64,000 bases of DNA from Aliiroseovarius lamellibrachiae (GCF_018599245.1 NZ_JAHEVJ010000002.1:62001-126000), one strand, 5' to 3'. Counted from the stretch's first letter, positions 43,054 through 53,849 are shown. Numbers and translations are program-made. The notes: a model not told the origin generated them from the sequence alone.

Positions 43054-44043
43054 TTAGCGTTTCGCGCGACGTGGTTTTGCACATCGGATCACTTTAAACG
43101 CCGAAGTGCCACCAATTTCCGCAACTTCGTTGAAATGCTGCGAAAGTGTCTCTTCGTAGGGCAGGTGCCGGTTGGCCACCATAATGAACTGTCCGGCAAC
43201 CTTCACGTTGTTCGCGGCCGAGCGAATGAACGCCCGTCCGATATCGGGATCGCCCTTGCGCCCTGTGTGAAACGGCGGATTTGAAATGATCAGATCATAA
43301 GGCGTGACATTGACATGTGTGGTCGCATCGCCCCAGATGAATTGCACGCGCTCGTCTTTGATATTCTCACGCGCGCAGTCAAGCGCGGTGATATTTGCCT
43401 CGACCAAATGCAGCTCCGCTACGTTTTCATGGCTGAGAATGTGGCGCGCCAGATAGCCCCACCCCGCGCCCAGGTCGGCAACCCGACCTTTGATGTCTTT
43501 GGGCAAAGCGGCGATCAGCGCAGCCGAGCCTTTGTCGATCCCATCAGCGGAGAATACGCCGGGTCGAGTGATAAACCCATCGGGCAACACGTTGGTGGTC
43601 GCCGCCCAATCGGCGACATCCGCATCCGTCATCCACGCGATTTTGCCGTGCGCTTTTGAGATCACGCCCTGCGTCGTTGATCGTTTGCTCAGCGCTTTTA
43701 ACAGGCTTTCGATCCCGTCGGTCTTTTGCCCGTCAACGATGATCAAACCGCCATTGGTCGCAGCACTCGCCGCAGCAATCCAAGCTTGTGCAAGGGCTTT
43801 TGCGCGCGGCACACAGACAATGGCCGCTGTGAATTCGCCCTCAGGCGGCGTTGCGCTGACCGTCCAGCCGCGTTTTTCCCAAGCGTTATGGACCGGAAAA
43901 TCCGGGGCCACGATCACGCAACGATCTTTGGGCAAATCAGACAGATTGGCATCGGCCGCAGGACCAAACACAACAATAGACCCGGTGTCTGGCAGGGTCA
44001 GGGCGCCATCTTTCAGCGCCAGTGGATATCTTGTTTGAAACAT
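43054..44043 (-). CDS. RsmC/RlmG-like rRNA methyltransferase
   Basis: SAM-dependent methyltransferase of 329 residues with the two-domain layout of RsmC: a degenerate N-terminal domain and a C-terminal catalytic domain with the SAM motif VADLGAGWGYLARHIL (about 190-205) and the catalytic NPPFHTGRK. NPPFH is typical of guanine N2 methyltransferases acting on 16S or 23S rRNA (G1207 for RsmC). Which position is modified here is inferred at the family level. Confidence 0.9.
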   Translation of the reverse strand: MFQTRYPLALKDGALTLPDTGSIVVFGPAADANLSDLPKDRCVIVAPDFPVHNAWEKRGWTVSATPPEGEFTAAIVCVPRAKALAQAWIAAASAATNGGLIIVDGQKTDGIESLLKALSKRSTTQGVISKAHGKIAWMTDADVADWAATTNVLPDGFITRPGVFSADGIDKGSAALIAALPKDIKGRVADLGAGWGYLARHILSHENVAELHLVEANITALDCARENIKDERVQFIWGDATTHVNVTPYDLIISNPPFHTGRKGDPDIGRAFIRSAANNVKVAGQFIMVANRHLPYEETLSQHFNEVAEIGGTSAFKVIRCAKPRRAKR

Positions 44044-44062
44044 GTTTTCGCCGCTTGCGCGG

Positions 44063-44404
44063 TCACTCTCTTTCCATGGTGCATTGCAGGGGGTGCTGGT
44101 GTTCGCGCGCCATCTGCATCACTTGTGTGACTTTGGTTTCGGCCACTTCAAACGAGAATACGCCCGCCACGGCAAGTCCTTTTTTATGGACCGTCAACAT
44201 CAGTTCAAAAGCCTGAGCATGGTTCATACCGAAAAAACGCTCGAGGATCATGACCACAAACTCCATCGGCGTGAAGTCATCGTTCAGGATCATGACCTTA
44301 TACATTGGTGGACGGCGCGTTTTCGGCTTGGTTGCCAGCGCAAGGCCCGCATCACCATCATCGTCGCCATCTTGGCCGGTCAATACATAAGGATCAACGC
44401 TCAA
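44063..44404 (-). CDS. clpS: ClpS adaptor for ClpAP protease
   Basis: Delivers N-degron proteins to ClpAP. The 113-residue product has an acidic, disordered N-terminus ([11 protein letters not shown]) and then the ClpS core [18 protein letters not shown] with the substrate-binding NDD and [26 protein letters not shown] and [16 protein letters not shown]. No ATG precedes the core in frame; I chose the TTG at 44404, with GGAG seven bases before it. Another TTG at 44425 is possible. It lies 19 bases beyond the methyltransferase start on the same strand. No clpA is in the window. Confidence 0.92.
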   Translation of the reverse strand: MSVDPYVLTGQDGDDDGDAGLALATKPKTRRPPMYKVMILNDDFTPMEFVVMILERFFGMNHAQAFELMLTVHKKGLAVAGVFSFEVAETKVTQVMQMAREHQHPLQCTMERE

Positions 44405-44867
44405 GGAAATACTCCAGATTTTCAAGCGTGGCCATTTTGGCCAATCTAGGGCTCGACATCTAATATAAGGTTACAAGCGCCGTTTCTAAAGTGCCCAAAG
44501 CCATTGTGGCATTGGGAATAGCGTGGCTCTTATCAGACTGCAGGTAAAAATCACAACAATTGGTTTCAGCGCGGGGATTTTCTGTGGCAATTTGAACAGC
44601 CTTTGTTTGATTTGGCGGTGCGGTTTTCTGGGACTTTAAGTGGCGAAAAACAAGAGAGTTAAGGGTGATGTTTGTGCCCCGATCGGCAAGCAAAGCCATA
44701 GATCTGGTGGGGGATCTTGCCTCTGACCACGACATTTTGTGGGCGTGTTTTCGCGGCCACGCCGAAAACCATTGAAAAGAATATGTTTTCCAGAGCGCCT
44801 GCTTCGTGTTAGTCTGTAAAAAAACAAACGGGCGCTAGATCCGATTTGAGGCAGAAAAGGTGACGAC
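44405..44867. other. Gene-free region between clpS and the carboxypeptidase gene
   Basis: These 463 bases contain the promoters of two divergent genes and one short open frame that may or may not be real (44668-44775, listed separately). An inverted repeat GTTTTCG-N9-CGAAAAC lies at the end of that frame (44746-44768 region). No tRNA or known RNA family is recognised. Confidence 0.45.
44668..44775 (+). CDS. Possible 35-residue small protein
   Basis: An open frame of 35 codons that starts at ATG 44668, with AAGG a few bases before it, and encodes an acidic helix-like segment (KAIDLVGDLASDHDILWACF). It has no recognisable family, and 92 bases separate it from the carboxypeptidase gene. It may be a small protein, an upstream leader peptide, a gene remnant or chance. 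Confidence 0.2.
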   Translation: MFVPRSASKAIDLVGDLASDHDILWACFRGHAENH

Positions 44868-46355
44868 GTGCGGACACGTCTTGGGCAGTGGGCCAATTTT
44901 TGGCGATTCCTTGCAGTATTTAGCTGTTTTTCGATGCTTGCCGCGATGCAAGCCGCGGCCGCGCCCTATGCGGCCATGGTTATTGACGCGCGCTCGGGCA
45001 AAGTGCTTCACGCACGCAATGCGGACACGCAATTGCACCCGGCATCTTTGACAAAAATGATGACACTTTACATCGCGTTTGAAGCCATCAAACGCGGTGA
45101 AATCACGTTGGATACGGTGGTGAAAATCACCTCCAAGGCTTCTGCGGAACCGCCCTCCAAACTGGGCTTGCGCACGGGGCAGAAAATCAAGTTTCGCTAC
45201 TTGATCCGGGCGGCTGCGATTAAATCCGCCAATGATGCGGCCACGGCAATCGGGATCGCGATCTCTGGATCAGAGGCCGCATTTGCGCGCCGCATGAACC
45301 GGACCGCCAAAGCATTGGGCATGACACGCACACGGTTCAAAAACGCCAACGGGCTGACCGAAAGCGGTCACTTGTCCACGGCACGGGACATGACCACGTT
45401 GGGGCGCCATTTGTTCTTTGACCACCCGGATTACTACAACCTCTTTTCGCGCCGCACAGCGGATGCTGGAATGCGCAAGGTCAACAACACCAACACGCGG
45501 TTCTTAAACAGCTATCGCGGCGCGGATGGGATCAAAACCGGCTATACGCGCGCCGCTGGGTTCAACCTTGTGGCGTCAGCAGAACGGGGCAGCGAACGGA
45601 TTATCACCACGGTGTTTGGCGGGCGTTCAACCGCGTCGCGCAACGCCAAAGTGGCCGAGCTGATGGATCTGGGGTTCCGCCGCGCACCCAGCCGGGTTGC
45701 CGTGCGCAAACCCGCACTTCCAACCTATGTGGGCGAGGTGCCCGCGCCAGGGGCCGCCGGGAAAACCATTCGCCTGGTGACCACGGTTAAGACAAGCCCA
45801 CGCCCGAAAATGCGACCTGCAATGGCAGCACCAGAACCGGTGTTAACCGCACAGCTGAAAGCGATCACCGAGGGGATTACAGAAGCGGTTGCTGACGTGG
45901 CGCGCGCGGACACTCAGGTGGCGGACGCACCCATTACAACCCCGATCGCCCCGCCAACCACGGCGCCTGCGAAAGTCACCCTCGTCGGCAGCGATATTGC
46001 CCCCGCATCAGCGATTGCGCCGCCGCCGCGTCCCGCTGCGATTGTACTGGCCTCAGCCGCCCCGCGCCCTGCCACCCCTGTAAAACAAGAGGTGGTCACG
46101 CGAATGTCCACATCTGGCGGTCGCCATTGGGGCATCAACGTCGGCGTTTTGGCGTCGCGCTATCAGGCTGAACGCTTGTTGTTGAAAACCGCGCTAAAGG
46201 AAATCGACACCTTGGATGACGCCTTGCGCAAAGTCGTGAACCGTCCACGCGGATGGTATGCAAACTTTGTTGGCATGACCGAGGAACAGGCAAGCATGGC
46301 CTGTCGTCGCCTGCAAGCGCGCAGTTCTGATTGCAAGGTGATTGGGCCGTCCTGA
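44868..46355 (+). CDS. D-alanyl-D-alanine carboxypeptidase with SPOR domain (DacA-like)
   Basis: Penicillin-binding carboxypeptidase of 495 residues that trims the terminal D-Ala of peptidoglycan stem peptides. After a signal peptide (ends near AAAA, about residue 32), the SxxK nucleophile is Ser60-Lys63 in HPASLTKM; SAN of the SxN motif is in KSANDAA (about 118) and KTG in GIKTGYTRAAG (about 224). A Pro/Ala-rich linker (about 300-415) leads to a C-terminal SPOR domain (about 420-495, GGRHWGINVGV, WYANFVGM) that should direct the protein to the division site. The start is GTG 44868, with AAGGTG before it. Confidence 0.93.
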   Translation: MRTRLGQWANFWRFLAVFSCFSMLAAMQAAAAPYAAMVIDARSGKVLHARNADTQLHPASLTKMMTLYIAFEAIKRGEITLDTVVKITSKASAEPPSKLGLRTGQKIKFRYLIRAAAIKSANDAATAIGIAISGSEAAFARRMNRTAKALGMTRTRFKNANGLTESGHLSTARDMTTLGRHLFFDHPDYYNLFSRRTADAGMRKVNNTNTRFLNSYRGADGIKTGYTRAAGFNLVASAERGSERIITTVFGGRSTASRNAKVAELMDLGFRRAPSRVAVRKPALPTYVGEVPAPGAAGKTIRLVTTVKTSPRPKMRPAMAAPEPVLTAQLKAITEGITEAVADVARADTQVADAPITTPIAPPTTAPAKVTLVGSDIAPASAIAPPPRPAAIVLASAAPRPATPVKQEVVTRMSTSGGRHWGINVGVLASRYQAERLLLKTALKEIDTLDDALRKVVNRPRGWYANFVGMTEEQASMACRRLQARSSDCKVIGPS

Positions 46356-46375
46356 TCCTGCGAAAATCGCAATTC

Positions 46376-46406
46376 AAAGGGCGTGTCTTGGACGCGCCCT
46401 TTTTTG
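46376..46406 (+). terminator. Terminator after the carboxypeptidase gene
   Basis: Arms AAAGGGCGTGTC (46376-46387) and GACGCGCCCTTT (46391-46402) with a three-base loop and one T-G wobble, followed by a T tract. Confidence 0.85.
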
Positions 46407-46419
46407 TTGCGGCATGCCC

Positions 46420-48027
46420 TTATTGTGACACAGCGTCGGATGCTTTCATATCAAACGCAGCGGCCATCAGGGCGCGGGTATAGTCGGTCTGTGGCGCGTC
46501 AAAAATCTGATCGGCCGAGCCGCTTTCCACAATGTCCCCGGTGCGCATCACCAGCACCTTATGGGCCAAGGCACGCACCACCCGCAGATCATGGCTGATG
46601 AACAAATAGGCCAGCCCATATTTTTCTTGCAGGTTCCGCAACAGATCAACGATTTGCACCTGAACCGTCATATCAAGCGCCGACGTCGGTTCATCCAACA
46701 CCACCAGTTTCGGCCGCAGGATCATCGCGCGGGCAATGGCAATACGTTGGCGTTGACCACCTGAAAACTCATGCGGATATCGGTGCATCGTGGCCGGGTC
46801 CAGCCCGACCTCTTCCATGATCTCTGCAACCATTTCCGTGCGATTGCGACCGGGTTCCAACCCGTGGACCGATAGACCCTCGGCGATGATTTCCTCGGCT
46901 GTCATGCGCGGGGAAAGCGACCCGTAAGGGTCCTGAAACACGATCTGCATGTCACGGCGCAGGGGTTGCAATTGGCGCGACTTCAGCCCCTGAATATCTT
47001 CGCCCAAAAACACCACAGGCCCAACGGAGCTGATCAACCGCATCACAGCAAGCGCAAGCGTGGTTTTGCCTGATCCACTTTCGCCCACGATGCCCACAGT
47101 TTCGCCTGCGCGCACCGAAAAGCTTGCGGCATTCACCGCCTTGATGTGACCCACCGTGCGGCGCATCAACCCGCGTTGCACCGGGAACCAGATGCGCAAA
47201 TCATTTGTGTTGGCGATTTCAGGTGCATTTTTCGCAACCGGGACAGGGCGTCCTCGGGCTTCGGCGTTCAGCAGGCTTTTGGTATAGTCATGCTGTGGGT
47301 TGTCGAAAATCTCAGCGGTGGGGCCAGTTTCAACGATTTCACCACCTTTCATCACACAGACCCGGTCGGCGATTTTGCGCACGATGCCAAGGTCATGAGT
47401 GATGAACAAAAGGCTCATCCCTTCGGCCTCTTTCAGGTTCATCAACAGATCAAGAATTTGCGCCTGAATGGTCACGTCGAGCGCGGTTGTCGGTTCATCC
47501 GCCACCAAAAGCTCCGGCCCATTGGCAAGCGCCATCGCGATCATCACCCGCTGGCGTTGCCCGCCAGACAGCTGGTGGGGATAGCTTGACAGTCGGTCTT
47601 CAGCGTCCCGAATGCCGACCTTTTCAAGCAGATCCAGAATGCGCGCGCGCACCGCGTCGCCGGTGAGGCCCTGATGCAGGATAATCGATTCCGCCAGTTG
47701 CTTTTCAATGGTGTGCAGCGGATTGAGCGAGGTCATCGGCTCTTGGAAGATAAAGCTGATATCATTGCCCCGGGCCGCACGCAGATCCGCGTCTGACGCG
47801 CCAATCATTTCGCGGCCCTCATATGTGACCGAGCCTTCGACCGTTGCGCTATCAGGCAACAAGGCCACGGTCGACAGGGCGGTCACGGATTTCCCGGATC
47901 CGCTTTCGCCCACCAACGCCACGGTTTCGCCTTTGCCCACCTCAAAACTTACCCCACGCACGGCGGGGTGCAGCTGGCCGTCTTGACGAAAACTCACACG
48001 TAGATTGTCAACTTTGAGAACACTCAT
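46420..48027 (-). CDS. yejF: ABC transporter ATPase YejF
   Basis: Duplicated ATPase subunit of the YejABEF peptide importer, 535 residues. Each half has GESGSGKS (about residues 37-44 and 312-319), a signature ([15 protein letters not shown] and [15 protein letters not shown]) and Walker B ([12 protein letters not shown] and [12 protein letters not shown]). Both sites appear intact. It is last in yejA-yejB-yejE-yejF, overlapping yejE by four bases. In E. coli this system takes up microcin C and other peptides. Confidence 0.95.
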   Translation of the reverse strand: MSVLKVDNLRVSFRQDGQLHPAVRGVSFEVGKGETVALVGESGSGKSVTALSTVALLPDSATVEGSVTYEGREMIGASDADLRAARGNDISFIFQEPMTSLNPLHTIEKQLAESIILHQGLTGDAVRARILDLLEKVGIRDAEDRLSSYPHQLSGGQRQRVMIAMALANGPELLVADEPTTALDVTIQAQILDLLMNLKEAEGMSLLFITHDLGIVRKIADRVCVMKGGEIVETGPTAEIFDNPQHDYTKSLLNAEARGRPVPVAKNAPEIANTNDLRIWFPVQRGLMRRTVGHIKAVNAASFSVRAGETVGIVGESGSGKTTLALAVMRLISSVGPVVFLGEDIQGLKSRQLQPLRRDMQIVFQDPYGSLSPRMTAEEIIAEGLSVHGLEPGRNRTEMVAEIMEEVGLDPATMHRYPHEFSGGQRQRIAIARAMILRPKLVVLDEPTSALDMTVQVQIVDLLRNLQEKYGLAYLFISHDLRVVRALAHKVLVMRTGDIVESGSADQIFDAPQTDYTRALMAAAFDMKASDAVSQ

Positions 48028-49136
48028 TGGAACGTCTTTCGCGGGTCAAACGCGTCGCGCACACCTTCGAAAATGAAGACAAGCAGCGACAGCAGGATGG
48101 AAAAGGTCATGAAGGCGGTAAAGGCCAGCCACGGCGCTTGCAGGTTGGCTTTTGCTTGCCGGGTCAGTTCACCCAGGGACGGTGCTGAGGATGGCAGGCC
48201 AAAGCCAAGGAAATCCAGCGTGGCAAGGGTCGAAATGGTGCCGGTGATGATGAAGGGCAGCATGGTCAGCGTGGCGACCATCGCGTTGGGCAACACATGG
48301 CGGTACATGATCACGCGGTTTGACACCCCAAGCGCGCGGGCGGCACGCACGTATTCAAAGTTGCGGGCGCGTAAGAATTCCGCCCGGACCACACCCACCA
48401 AAACCGGCCAGCCAAACAGCACGGTGACAAAGACCAACAGCCAGAAGCTGCGCCCCAGAATGGCAAAAAGAATGATGATCACGTAAAGCGACGGGGTGGA
48501 TCCCCAGATTTCCAGCACACGTTGGAAAATCAGATCAACCTTGCCGCCGAAATAGCCCTGAATGGCCCCGGCGGCGATGCCGATGATCGAGGTTAGGATG
48601 GTGACGATAATGGTGAAAAACACCGAAAGTCGAAAGCCATAGATCACCCGCGCCAGCACATCGCGCGAGGTGTCATCGGTGCCCAACAGGTTCTGTGCGG
48701 TGGGCGGTGACGGCACCGCCCCGCCGGTGTCGACGATGGTGGTGTAACTGTAGCGCACCGGTGGCCAGACTATCCACCCCGCCTCGATATTCGCACCATT
48801 CACCACGCCGGTTTGGGCCTGTTCAATCACCCCTTCGGGATCATCCCAACAGTCTTGCAGCCCGCCGGATTTGATCAGGCATTGCACTTCGATATCGTCA
48901 TAGGGTGCTTCGGTTTTGAAATCCCCGCCAAAGGTGGTTTCGGGATAAAACTTCAGGATCGGCGCATAAATCTCGCCGCGATATTGCACAAGGATCGGTT
49001 TGTCATTGGCAAGAACCTCGGCGAAAAGCGTCAACCCAAAGAGGATGCAAAACAGGATCAGCGACCAGAAGGCGCGGCCATTGCGGCGAAAATTGCGCCA
49101 GCGGCGTTGGTTGAGGGGGGAAAGCGCCATGGTCAA
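48024..49136 (-). CDS. yejE: ABC transporter permease YejE
   Basis: Inner-membrane permease of 370 residues of the DppC type. After a first membrane helix (about 25-45) comes a periplasmic part of about 130 residues with two cysteines ([19 protein letters not shown]), then five helices and the EAA loop around [23 protein letters not shown] that contacts the ATPase. [17 protein letters not shown] is the usual entry to the second half. It overlaps yejB and yejF by four bases at either end. Confidence 0.94.
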   Translation of the reverse strand: MTMALSPLNQRRWRNFRRNGRAFWSLILFCILFGLTLFAEVLANDKPILVQYRGEIYAPILKFYPETTFGGDFKTEAPYDDIEVQCLIKSGGLQDCWDDPEGVIEQAQTGVVNGANIEAGWIVWPPVRYSYTTIVDTGGAVPSPPTAQNLLGTDDTSRDVLARVIYGFRLSVFFTIIVTILTSIIGIAAGAIQGYFGGKVDLIFQRVLEIWGSTPSLYVIIILFAILGRSFWLLVFVTVLFGWPVLVGVVRAEFLRARNFEYVRAARALGVSNRVIMYRHVLPNAMVATLTMLPFIITGTISTLATLDFLGFGLPSSAPSLGELTRQAKANLQAPWLAFTAFMTFSILLSLLVFIFEGVRDAFDPRKTFQ

Positions 49137-50212
49137 GCCTCCCGCGCTTCAAAGTCGATGCGGGGATCGACAAAGACATACATGAGGTCGGACAGGATGC
49201 CGACAACAAGGCCAATGATGCCAAACACAAAAAGCGTGCCGAAAATCACCGGATAGTCACGCTGCAACGCGGCCTCGAACCCAAGGCGGCCAAGCCCGTC
49301 GAGCGAGAACAGCGTTTCAATAATGACCGAGCTGCCGAAGAACACACCCAAAAACAGGGACGGGAAACCGGCGATCACAATCAGCATCGCGTTGCGAAAC
49401 ACATGGCCATAAAGCACCTTGTTTTCCGCCAAGCCTTTGGCGCGCGCGGTGACCACATATTGTTTTTTGATCTCGTCCAGAAAGCTGTTTTTCGTCAACA
49501 GGGTGAGCGTGGCAAAGCTGGCAATTGTTGAGGCGATCACCGGCAAAGCAATGTGCCAGAAGTAATCCACCACTTTTCCGATCAGGCTCAGATCTTCCCA
49601 ATTGTCCGACGTCAGCCCGCGCAACGGGAACCATTGAAAGTAAGAGCCACCCGCGAACAAAACCAGCAAAAGGATCGCAAACAGAAAGCCGGGGATGGCA
49701 TAGGCCACGATGATCATGCCCGAGGTCCAAGTGTCAAAACGTGATCCGTCACGCACCGCTTTTTTGATGCCCAAGGGGATCGAAATCACATAGGCGATGA
49801 CCGTGGACCAAAGCCCCAATGTGATCGACACGGGCAGCTTTTCCGCCACCAATTCAAACACGCCAATTGACCGGAAATAGCTTTCACCAAAGTCTAACCG
49901 CATGTAATTCCAAAGCATTCCGAAAAACCGCTCAACGGGTGGCTTGTCAAATCCGAACTCTTTTTCAAGCTCGGCAATGAATTCCGGTGGCAATCCGCGC
50001 GAGCCGAGGTAACGTTCGTCCCCGCCTGCGCTGCTGACCTCGCTGCCGCCACCGGTGATCGCCTCAAACACATTCCCTTCGCCTTCCATCTGGGCGATGA
50101 TCTGTTCAATGGGGCCGCCCGGCACAAATTGGGTCAGGGTGAAATTGATCACCATGATCCCGAACAGCGTCGGAATGATCAGAAGTAGCCTGCGCAGGAT
50201 ATAAGCGCCCAT
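49133..50212 (-). CDS. yejB: ABC transporter permease YejB
   Basis: Inner-membrane permease of 359 residues of the DppB type. The first helix is [16 protein letters not shown], followed by a long periplasmic segment with [14 protein letters not shown], and the EAA loop [22 protein letters not shown]. It is the first permease of the operon, 48 bases after yejA, and overlaps yejE. Confidence 0.94.
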   Translation of the reverse strand: MGAYILRRLLLIIPTLFGIMVINFTLTQFVPGGPIEQIIAQMEGEGNVFEAITGGGSEVSSAGGDERYLGSRGLPPEFIAELEKEFGFDKPPVERFFGMLWNYMRLDFGESYFRSIGVFELVAEKLPVSITLGLWSTVIAYVISIPLGIKKAVRDGSRFDTWTSGMIIVAYAIPGFLFAILLLVLFAGGSYFQWFPLRGLTSDNWEDLSLIGKVVDYFWHIALPVIASTIASFATLTLLTKNSFLDEIKKQYVVTARAKGLAENKVLYGHVFRNAMLIVIAGFPSLFLGVFFGSSVIIETLFSLDGLGRLGFEAALQRDYPVIFGTLFVFGIIGLVVGILSDLMYVFVDPRIDFEAREA

Positions 50213-50260
50213 TTTGGGTCCCGTTCTTATCTGTTATGCTCAATATTGGGTGGTGTGTGA

Positions 50261-52162
50261 TTAACGCAGCACACCCGAAGATTTCAAGGCCGCGGCTTTG
50301 TCCGCATTCACCCACCAAAAATCCAGATAGCCCAAATCATAGGGGGGCAGGGGATCAGGGTGTTCAAACTGGTTGTAATAGGCGACGGTGTATTTGTCTT
50401 TGTACCATTGTGGCACGGTGAACCTCAGCGCGCGCAGCACGCGATCCAGGGCCTTTACGCCCACCACCAGCTCTTCCTTGGTGTGGGCGTTGCGGATCGT
50501 TTCGATCAAGCTGTCAACCGCTGGGTCGGACACACCGGGCGAGTTGAACACCGACACCGCCGCTTCTTTTGACCCAAAGCGCTGTTCCAGATTGCCGCCG
50601 GGTTCATACCCAAGCGCCAGACTGTCGGTGATAATGTCGTAATCAAACGCATAACGCCGATCGACAAACTGCGATGTATCGACCCGGTTCAATTTGGCAT
50701 CCACGCCGATTTTGCGCAGGTTTTCCACGTAAGGTGTGATCACGCGATCAAAGGTCGGGGAATAGGTCAGAAACTCGATATCAAGGGTTTGGCCTTGCGC
50801 ATTGCGCCGCATGCCATCGTCGCCCACAGCCCAACCCGCATCGTCCAAAAGTGCCGAAGCCTTGCGCGCGTTTTTACGGTCAAACTGGCGCTTGCCAGAG
50901 GTCGGCGCCATGATGGCTTCGCCCAAGGCCCCATCAGGCAAGAGATCCGCCAAAGGTTCCAATAGGGCACGTTCTTCGGCCGAAGGTTCGCCCGTCGCCT
51001 CAAGGTAGGAATTTTCGGTAAAGCTGTTCACGCGCTCGTAAAGCCCATAAAACAGCGCCTCATTGGACCACTTGAAATTGAACATCAGGCCAATGGCCTC
51101 GCGCACGCGAATGTCCTGGAATTTCTCATGCCGCATGTTGAACACATAGGCCTGCCCGGATGCTTGGCTGCCATCCTCCAACTCGGTCTTGATCACATGC
51201 CCATCGTCGATGGCGGGAAAATCATAGGACGTCGCCCATTGTTTTGAGCTGCTTTCCACGCGGAAGGTATACGCCCCGCCTGTAAAACCCTCAAAGGCGG
51301 CGTTGCTGTCGGCAAAATACTCCACCCGGATGGTATCAAAATTCCAGCGCCCTTTGTTGATCGGCAAGTCCTTGCCCCAATAGTCGGGGTTCAGCTTATA
51401 GATAATGCGTTCGTTGACCTTAAAACTGTCAAGCACATAAGGGCCGGTGCCCAGGGCCTGTTCCAACCGGCTTTCATCCAACCGCGCACCGGTTTCTTTG
51501 TACCAAGCCTCAGACATGACAATGCTGGCACCTGCTTGCTCAATCCGTTCGCGCACCGGGCTTTCATCGGTAAAGGTGAACTTCACCCGGTCCTCATCCA
51601 AAGCTTCAACGCCTTTGATGATCCGACTGACCCCTTCGCGGTAACTGATCAGACCCTGCTCCATAAAGAGATTATGGGTAAACACCACGTCGCTTGCCTT
51701 CACATCGCTGCCATCGGCAAACCGTGCTTTGGGATGCAACGTGAAAATAACCCAGCTTTGATCCTCGGGGTATTCGATGCTTTCGGCAAGAAGCCCGTAA
51801 GAGGTGCCAATTTCATCCGCTGTCCCGGTCAACAACCGCTCAAAATTCATCGAGGCGAGCGCCCCCGGCACCCCTTTGCGCGCGTAGGGGTTAAAGCTGT
51901 CGAATGTGCCGCGTTCCGAGGCGATGATAATCTCTCCCCCTTTGGGCGCATCCGGGTTCACATAGGCAAGATGTGTGAAATCTGGGCCGTATTTGGGCGT
52001 GTTGAAATAGGAATAGGCGTGTGTCGTCACCGTGTCTTCAGCCCGCACCCCGTGCGCCGACATCAAAACACAGGCCGCCGAGATCAATCCCATAAGCGCA
52101 AGATGTAACCGAGGGTGAGGTTGGGCGTGGGGTTTGGATGTGGCTTGCGGGGTGTGCTGCAT
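50261..52162 (-). CDS. yejA: Extracellular solute-binding protein YejA
   Basis: Periplasmic peptide-binding protein of 633 residues (SBP family 5) for the YejBEF importer. A long N-terminal signal region (about 1-45, with LHLALMGLISAACVLMSAHG) is followed by GGEIIIASERGTFDSFNPY and QSWVIFTLHPKARFADG. ATG 52162 has GGAGGAG seven bases before it; an upstream in-frame start at 52189 is unlikely. It is the first gene of the operon. Confidence 0.94.
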   Translation of the reverse strand: MQHTPQATSKPHAQPHPRLHLALMGLISAACVLMSAHGVRAEDTVTTHAYSYFNTPKYGPDFTHLAYVNPDAPKGGEIIIASERGTFDSFNPYARKGVPGALASMNFERLLTGTADEIGTSYGLLAESIEYPEDQSWVIFTLHPKARFADGSDVKASDVVFTHNLFMEQGLISYREGVSRIIKGVEALDEDRVKFTFTDESPVRERIEQAGASIVMSEAWYKETGARLDESRLEQALGTGPYVLDSFKVNERIIYKLNPDYWGKDLPINKGRWNFDTIRVEYFADSNAAFEGFTGGAYTFRVESSSKQWATSYDFPAIDDGHVIKTELEDGSQASGQAYVFNMRHEKFQDIRVREAIGLMFNFKWSNEALFYGLYERVNSFTENSYLEATGEPSAEERALLEPLADLLPDGALGEAIMAPTSGKRQFDRKNARKASALLDDAGWAVGDDGMRRNAQGQTLDIEFLTYSPTFDRVITPYVENLRKIGVDAKLNRVDTSQFVDRRYAFDYDIITDSLALGYEPGGNLEQRFGSKEAAVSVFNSPGVSDPAVDSLIETIRNAHTKEELVVGVKALDRVLRALRFTVPQWYKDKYTVAYYNQFEHPDPLPPYDLGYLDFWWVNADKAAALKSSGVLR

Positions 52163-52293
52163 TGGGGGCTCCTCCGATGACGCGCGCATTTCAACTGTTC
52201 CAAGCTAAAACTGCACCTTGGTAACATTCAAGGCGCAACTTGGTGATCAGCGTATTATCACACCGTCCCGCGCATCTGACGTGAGCGCAACAG

Positions 52294-52328
52294 AAAAAGG
52301 CCGCCAGCGCGGGGCTGACGGCCTTTTA
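52294..52328 (-). terminator. Terminator after the cytochrome c gene
   Basis: Arms AAAAGGCCG (52295-52303) and CGGCCTTTT (52319-52327), with an inner CAGC/GCTG pair and a five-base loop, followed by TTTTTC on the minus strand. Confidence 0.85.
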
Positions 52329-52369
52329 ATGGAAAAATGTCAGGCGCTTAACCGGCGCATGCCCGGCGT

Positions 52370-52897
52370 TTAGCCACCGATCGTCTGCAAATAGGCGATC
52401 AGGTTTGCGCGGTCGGTCTCTTTCTTGAGGCCCTTAAAGGTCATCTTGTTGCCCGGCGCGTAAGCTTTCGGGTTTTCCAACCAATGGTTCAGGTTCTCTG
52501 GTGTCCAGTCGCCACCCAACCCGGTCAGAGCATCCGAATACTTAAAGCCGTCAATTGCGCCAACCGCGCGGCCAACAACCCCAAACAGGCTGGGGCCAGT
52601 GCCGTTCGCGCCCTCTTCCAGCTTGTGACAAGCTTTACACTTGCTCCAGGCTTTTGCACCTTTTGCAGGGTCCGCAGCAGCCAGAAGGTCAGCAAAAGGC
52701 ACGGCCTCTACCACTTCTTCTTCAGCATGTGCGCCATCAGCAACCGCCAGCACATAGCCGGTGGCTGCGTGGTCTTCGCCACCATGCCCGCCGCCCGAGG
52801 TATACAGGCTTCCTGCTACCCAGTTGCCCAAAAGGAAGATCAGCAGCGCACCGCAAAGGGCCCCGCCAGCTTTCGTCAGTGTCATTGTGTCGAACAT
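52370..52897 (-). CDS. Membrane-anchored cytochrome c (CycM-like)
   Basis: Class I cytochrome c of 175 residues with an uncleaved N-terminal membrane anchor (about 10-32, GGALCGALLIFLLGNWVAG), an Ala/Glu-rich linker and the haem domain: CKACH with Cys87, Cys90 and His91, and the distal Met in PGNKMTFKGL (about 153). CycM/cyt cY proteins pass electrons from the bc1 complex to cytochrome oxidase. The ATG at 52897 is chosen over one 21 bases upstream because the anchor starts close to it. Divergent from pheA. Confidence 0.92.
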   Translation of the reverse strand: MFDTMTLTKAGGALCGALLIFLLGNWVAGSLYTSGGGHGGEDHAATGYVLAVADGAHAEEEVVEAVPFADLLAAADPAKGAKAWSKCKACHKLEEGANGTGPSLFGVVGRAVGAIDGFKYSDALTGLGGDWTPENLNHWLENPKAYAPGNKMTFKGLKKETDRANLIAYLQTIGG

Positions 52898-53015
52898 GTC
52901 GCGTTCCGTCTCATCCAAAGTTAAAAGCCTTCTAGCCGCTTCCCTTGTGACATTTCAAGCGATATGACGCCGCACTACGGGTGTAATGCAGCTAATTCGC
53001 AGGAGAGTGGCACAA

Positions 53016-53849
53016 ATGACCGGTCGGATCGCATTTCAGGGGGACCCTGGCGCCTATTCACACGAGGCTTGTATCGCGGCACGCCCGGATCTTGAGCCGA
53101 TGCCGTGTGAGACATTTGAAGACGTGATTGCCGCGGTGCGCTCTGGTGCTGCCGATCAGGCGATGCTGCCAATTGAAAACTCGACCTATGGCCGCGTGGC
53201 TGACATTCACCGCCTGCTGCCCGAAAGCGGGCTGCATGTGTTGGACGAAGCATTTGTACGCGTGCGCATCAGCCTGTTGGGGCTGCCCGGCAGCAAAATC
53301 AGCGACATCCATCAGGTGCGTGCGCATCTTGTGCTGCTGCCGCAATCCGCCAACTTCCTGAAATCACATGGGATCAAAGGGATCGCAGCGGCGGACAGCG
53401 CCGGGGCGGCGGGCAAGCTGGCCAAAACCAAAGTGGCAAATGAAGGCGTCCTGGCCTCATCCCTGGCGGGGAAAATTTACGGGTTGGAGGTCCTGGCCGA
53501 AGATATCGAAGATCACGGCCATAACACAACGCGCTTTGTGGTCATGGGCCGCGAACCCAATCATACGCGGCGCGGCGATCACGGCATGATCACAACTTTC
53601 GTCTTTCAGGTCCGCAACATTCCCGCCGCCCTTTACAAAGCGATGGGTGGGTTTGCGACCAACGGTGTGAACATGACCAAGCTGGAAAGCTATATGGTCG
53701 ACGGATCCTTCACCGCCACCCGGTTTTACGCCGATATTGACGGCCACCCAGATGATGCGAATGTGAAGCGGGCGTTGGACGAGTTGGATCACTTCACCGA
53801 AACGGTGGATATTCTAGGTGTCTACCCGCGCGACCCAAGCCGGGATTAA
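53016..53849 (+). CDS. pheA: Prephenate dehydratase
   Basis: Converts prephenate to phenylpyruvate in phenylalanine synthesis. The 277-residue protein has the catalytic domain (FQGDPGAYSHEAC at 7-19, PIENSTYGRV, then NTTRFVVMGRE with the TRF motif at about 176-186) and a C-terminal ACT domain (about 195-277, with GVNMTKLESYMVDGSF for Phe feedback binding). There is no chorismate mutase domain, as usual in alphaproteobacteria. ATG 53016 has AGGAGAG at nine bases. Confidence 0.95.
   Translation: MTGRIAFQGDPGAYSHEACIAARPDLEPMPCETFEDVIAAVRSGAADQAMLPIENSTYGRVADIHRLLPESGLHVLDEAFVRVRISLLGLPGSKISDIHQVRAHLVLLPQSANFLKSHGIKGIAAADSAGAAGKLAKTKVANEGVLASSLAGKIYGLEVLAEDIEDHGHNTTRFVVMGREPNHTRRGDHGMITTFVFQVRNIPAALYKAMGGFATNGVNMTKLESYMVDGSFTATRFYADIDGHPDDANVKRALDELDHFTETVDILGVYPRDPSRD

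Noticed and set aside
44460-44735. A 91-codon minus-strand frame between clpS and the carboxypeptidase gene
   Set aside because: No ribosome site, no domain, and it overlaps the promoter region of the divergent gene.
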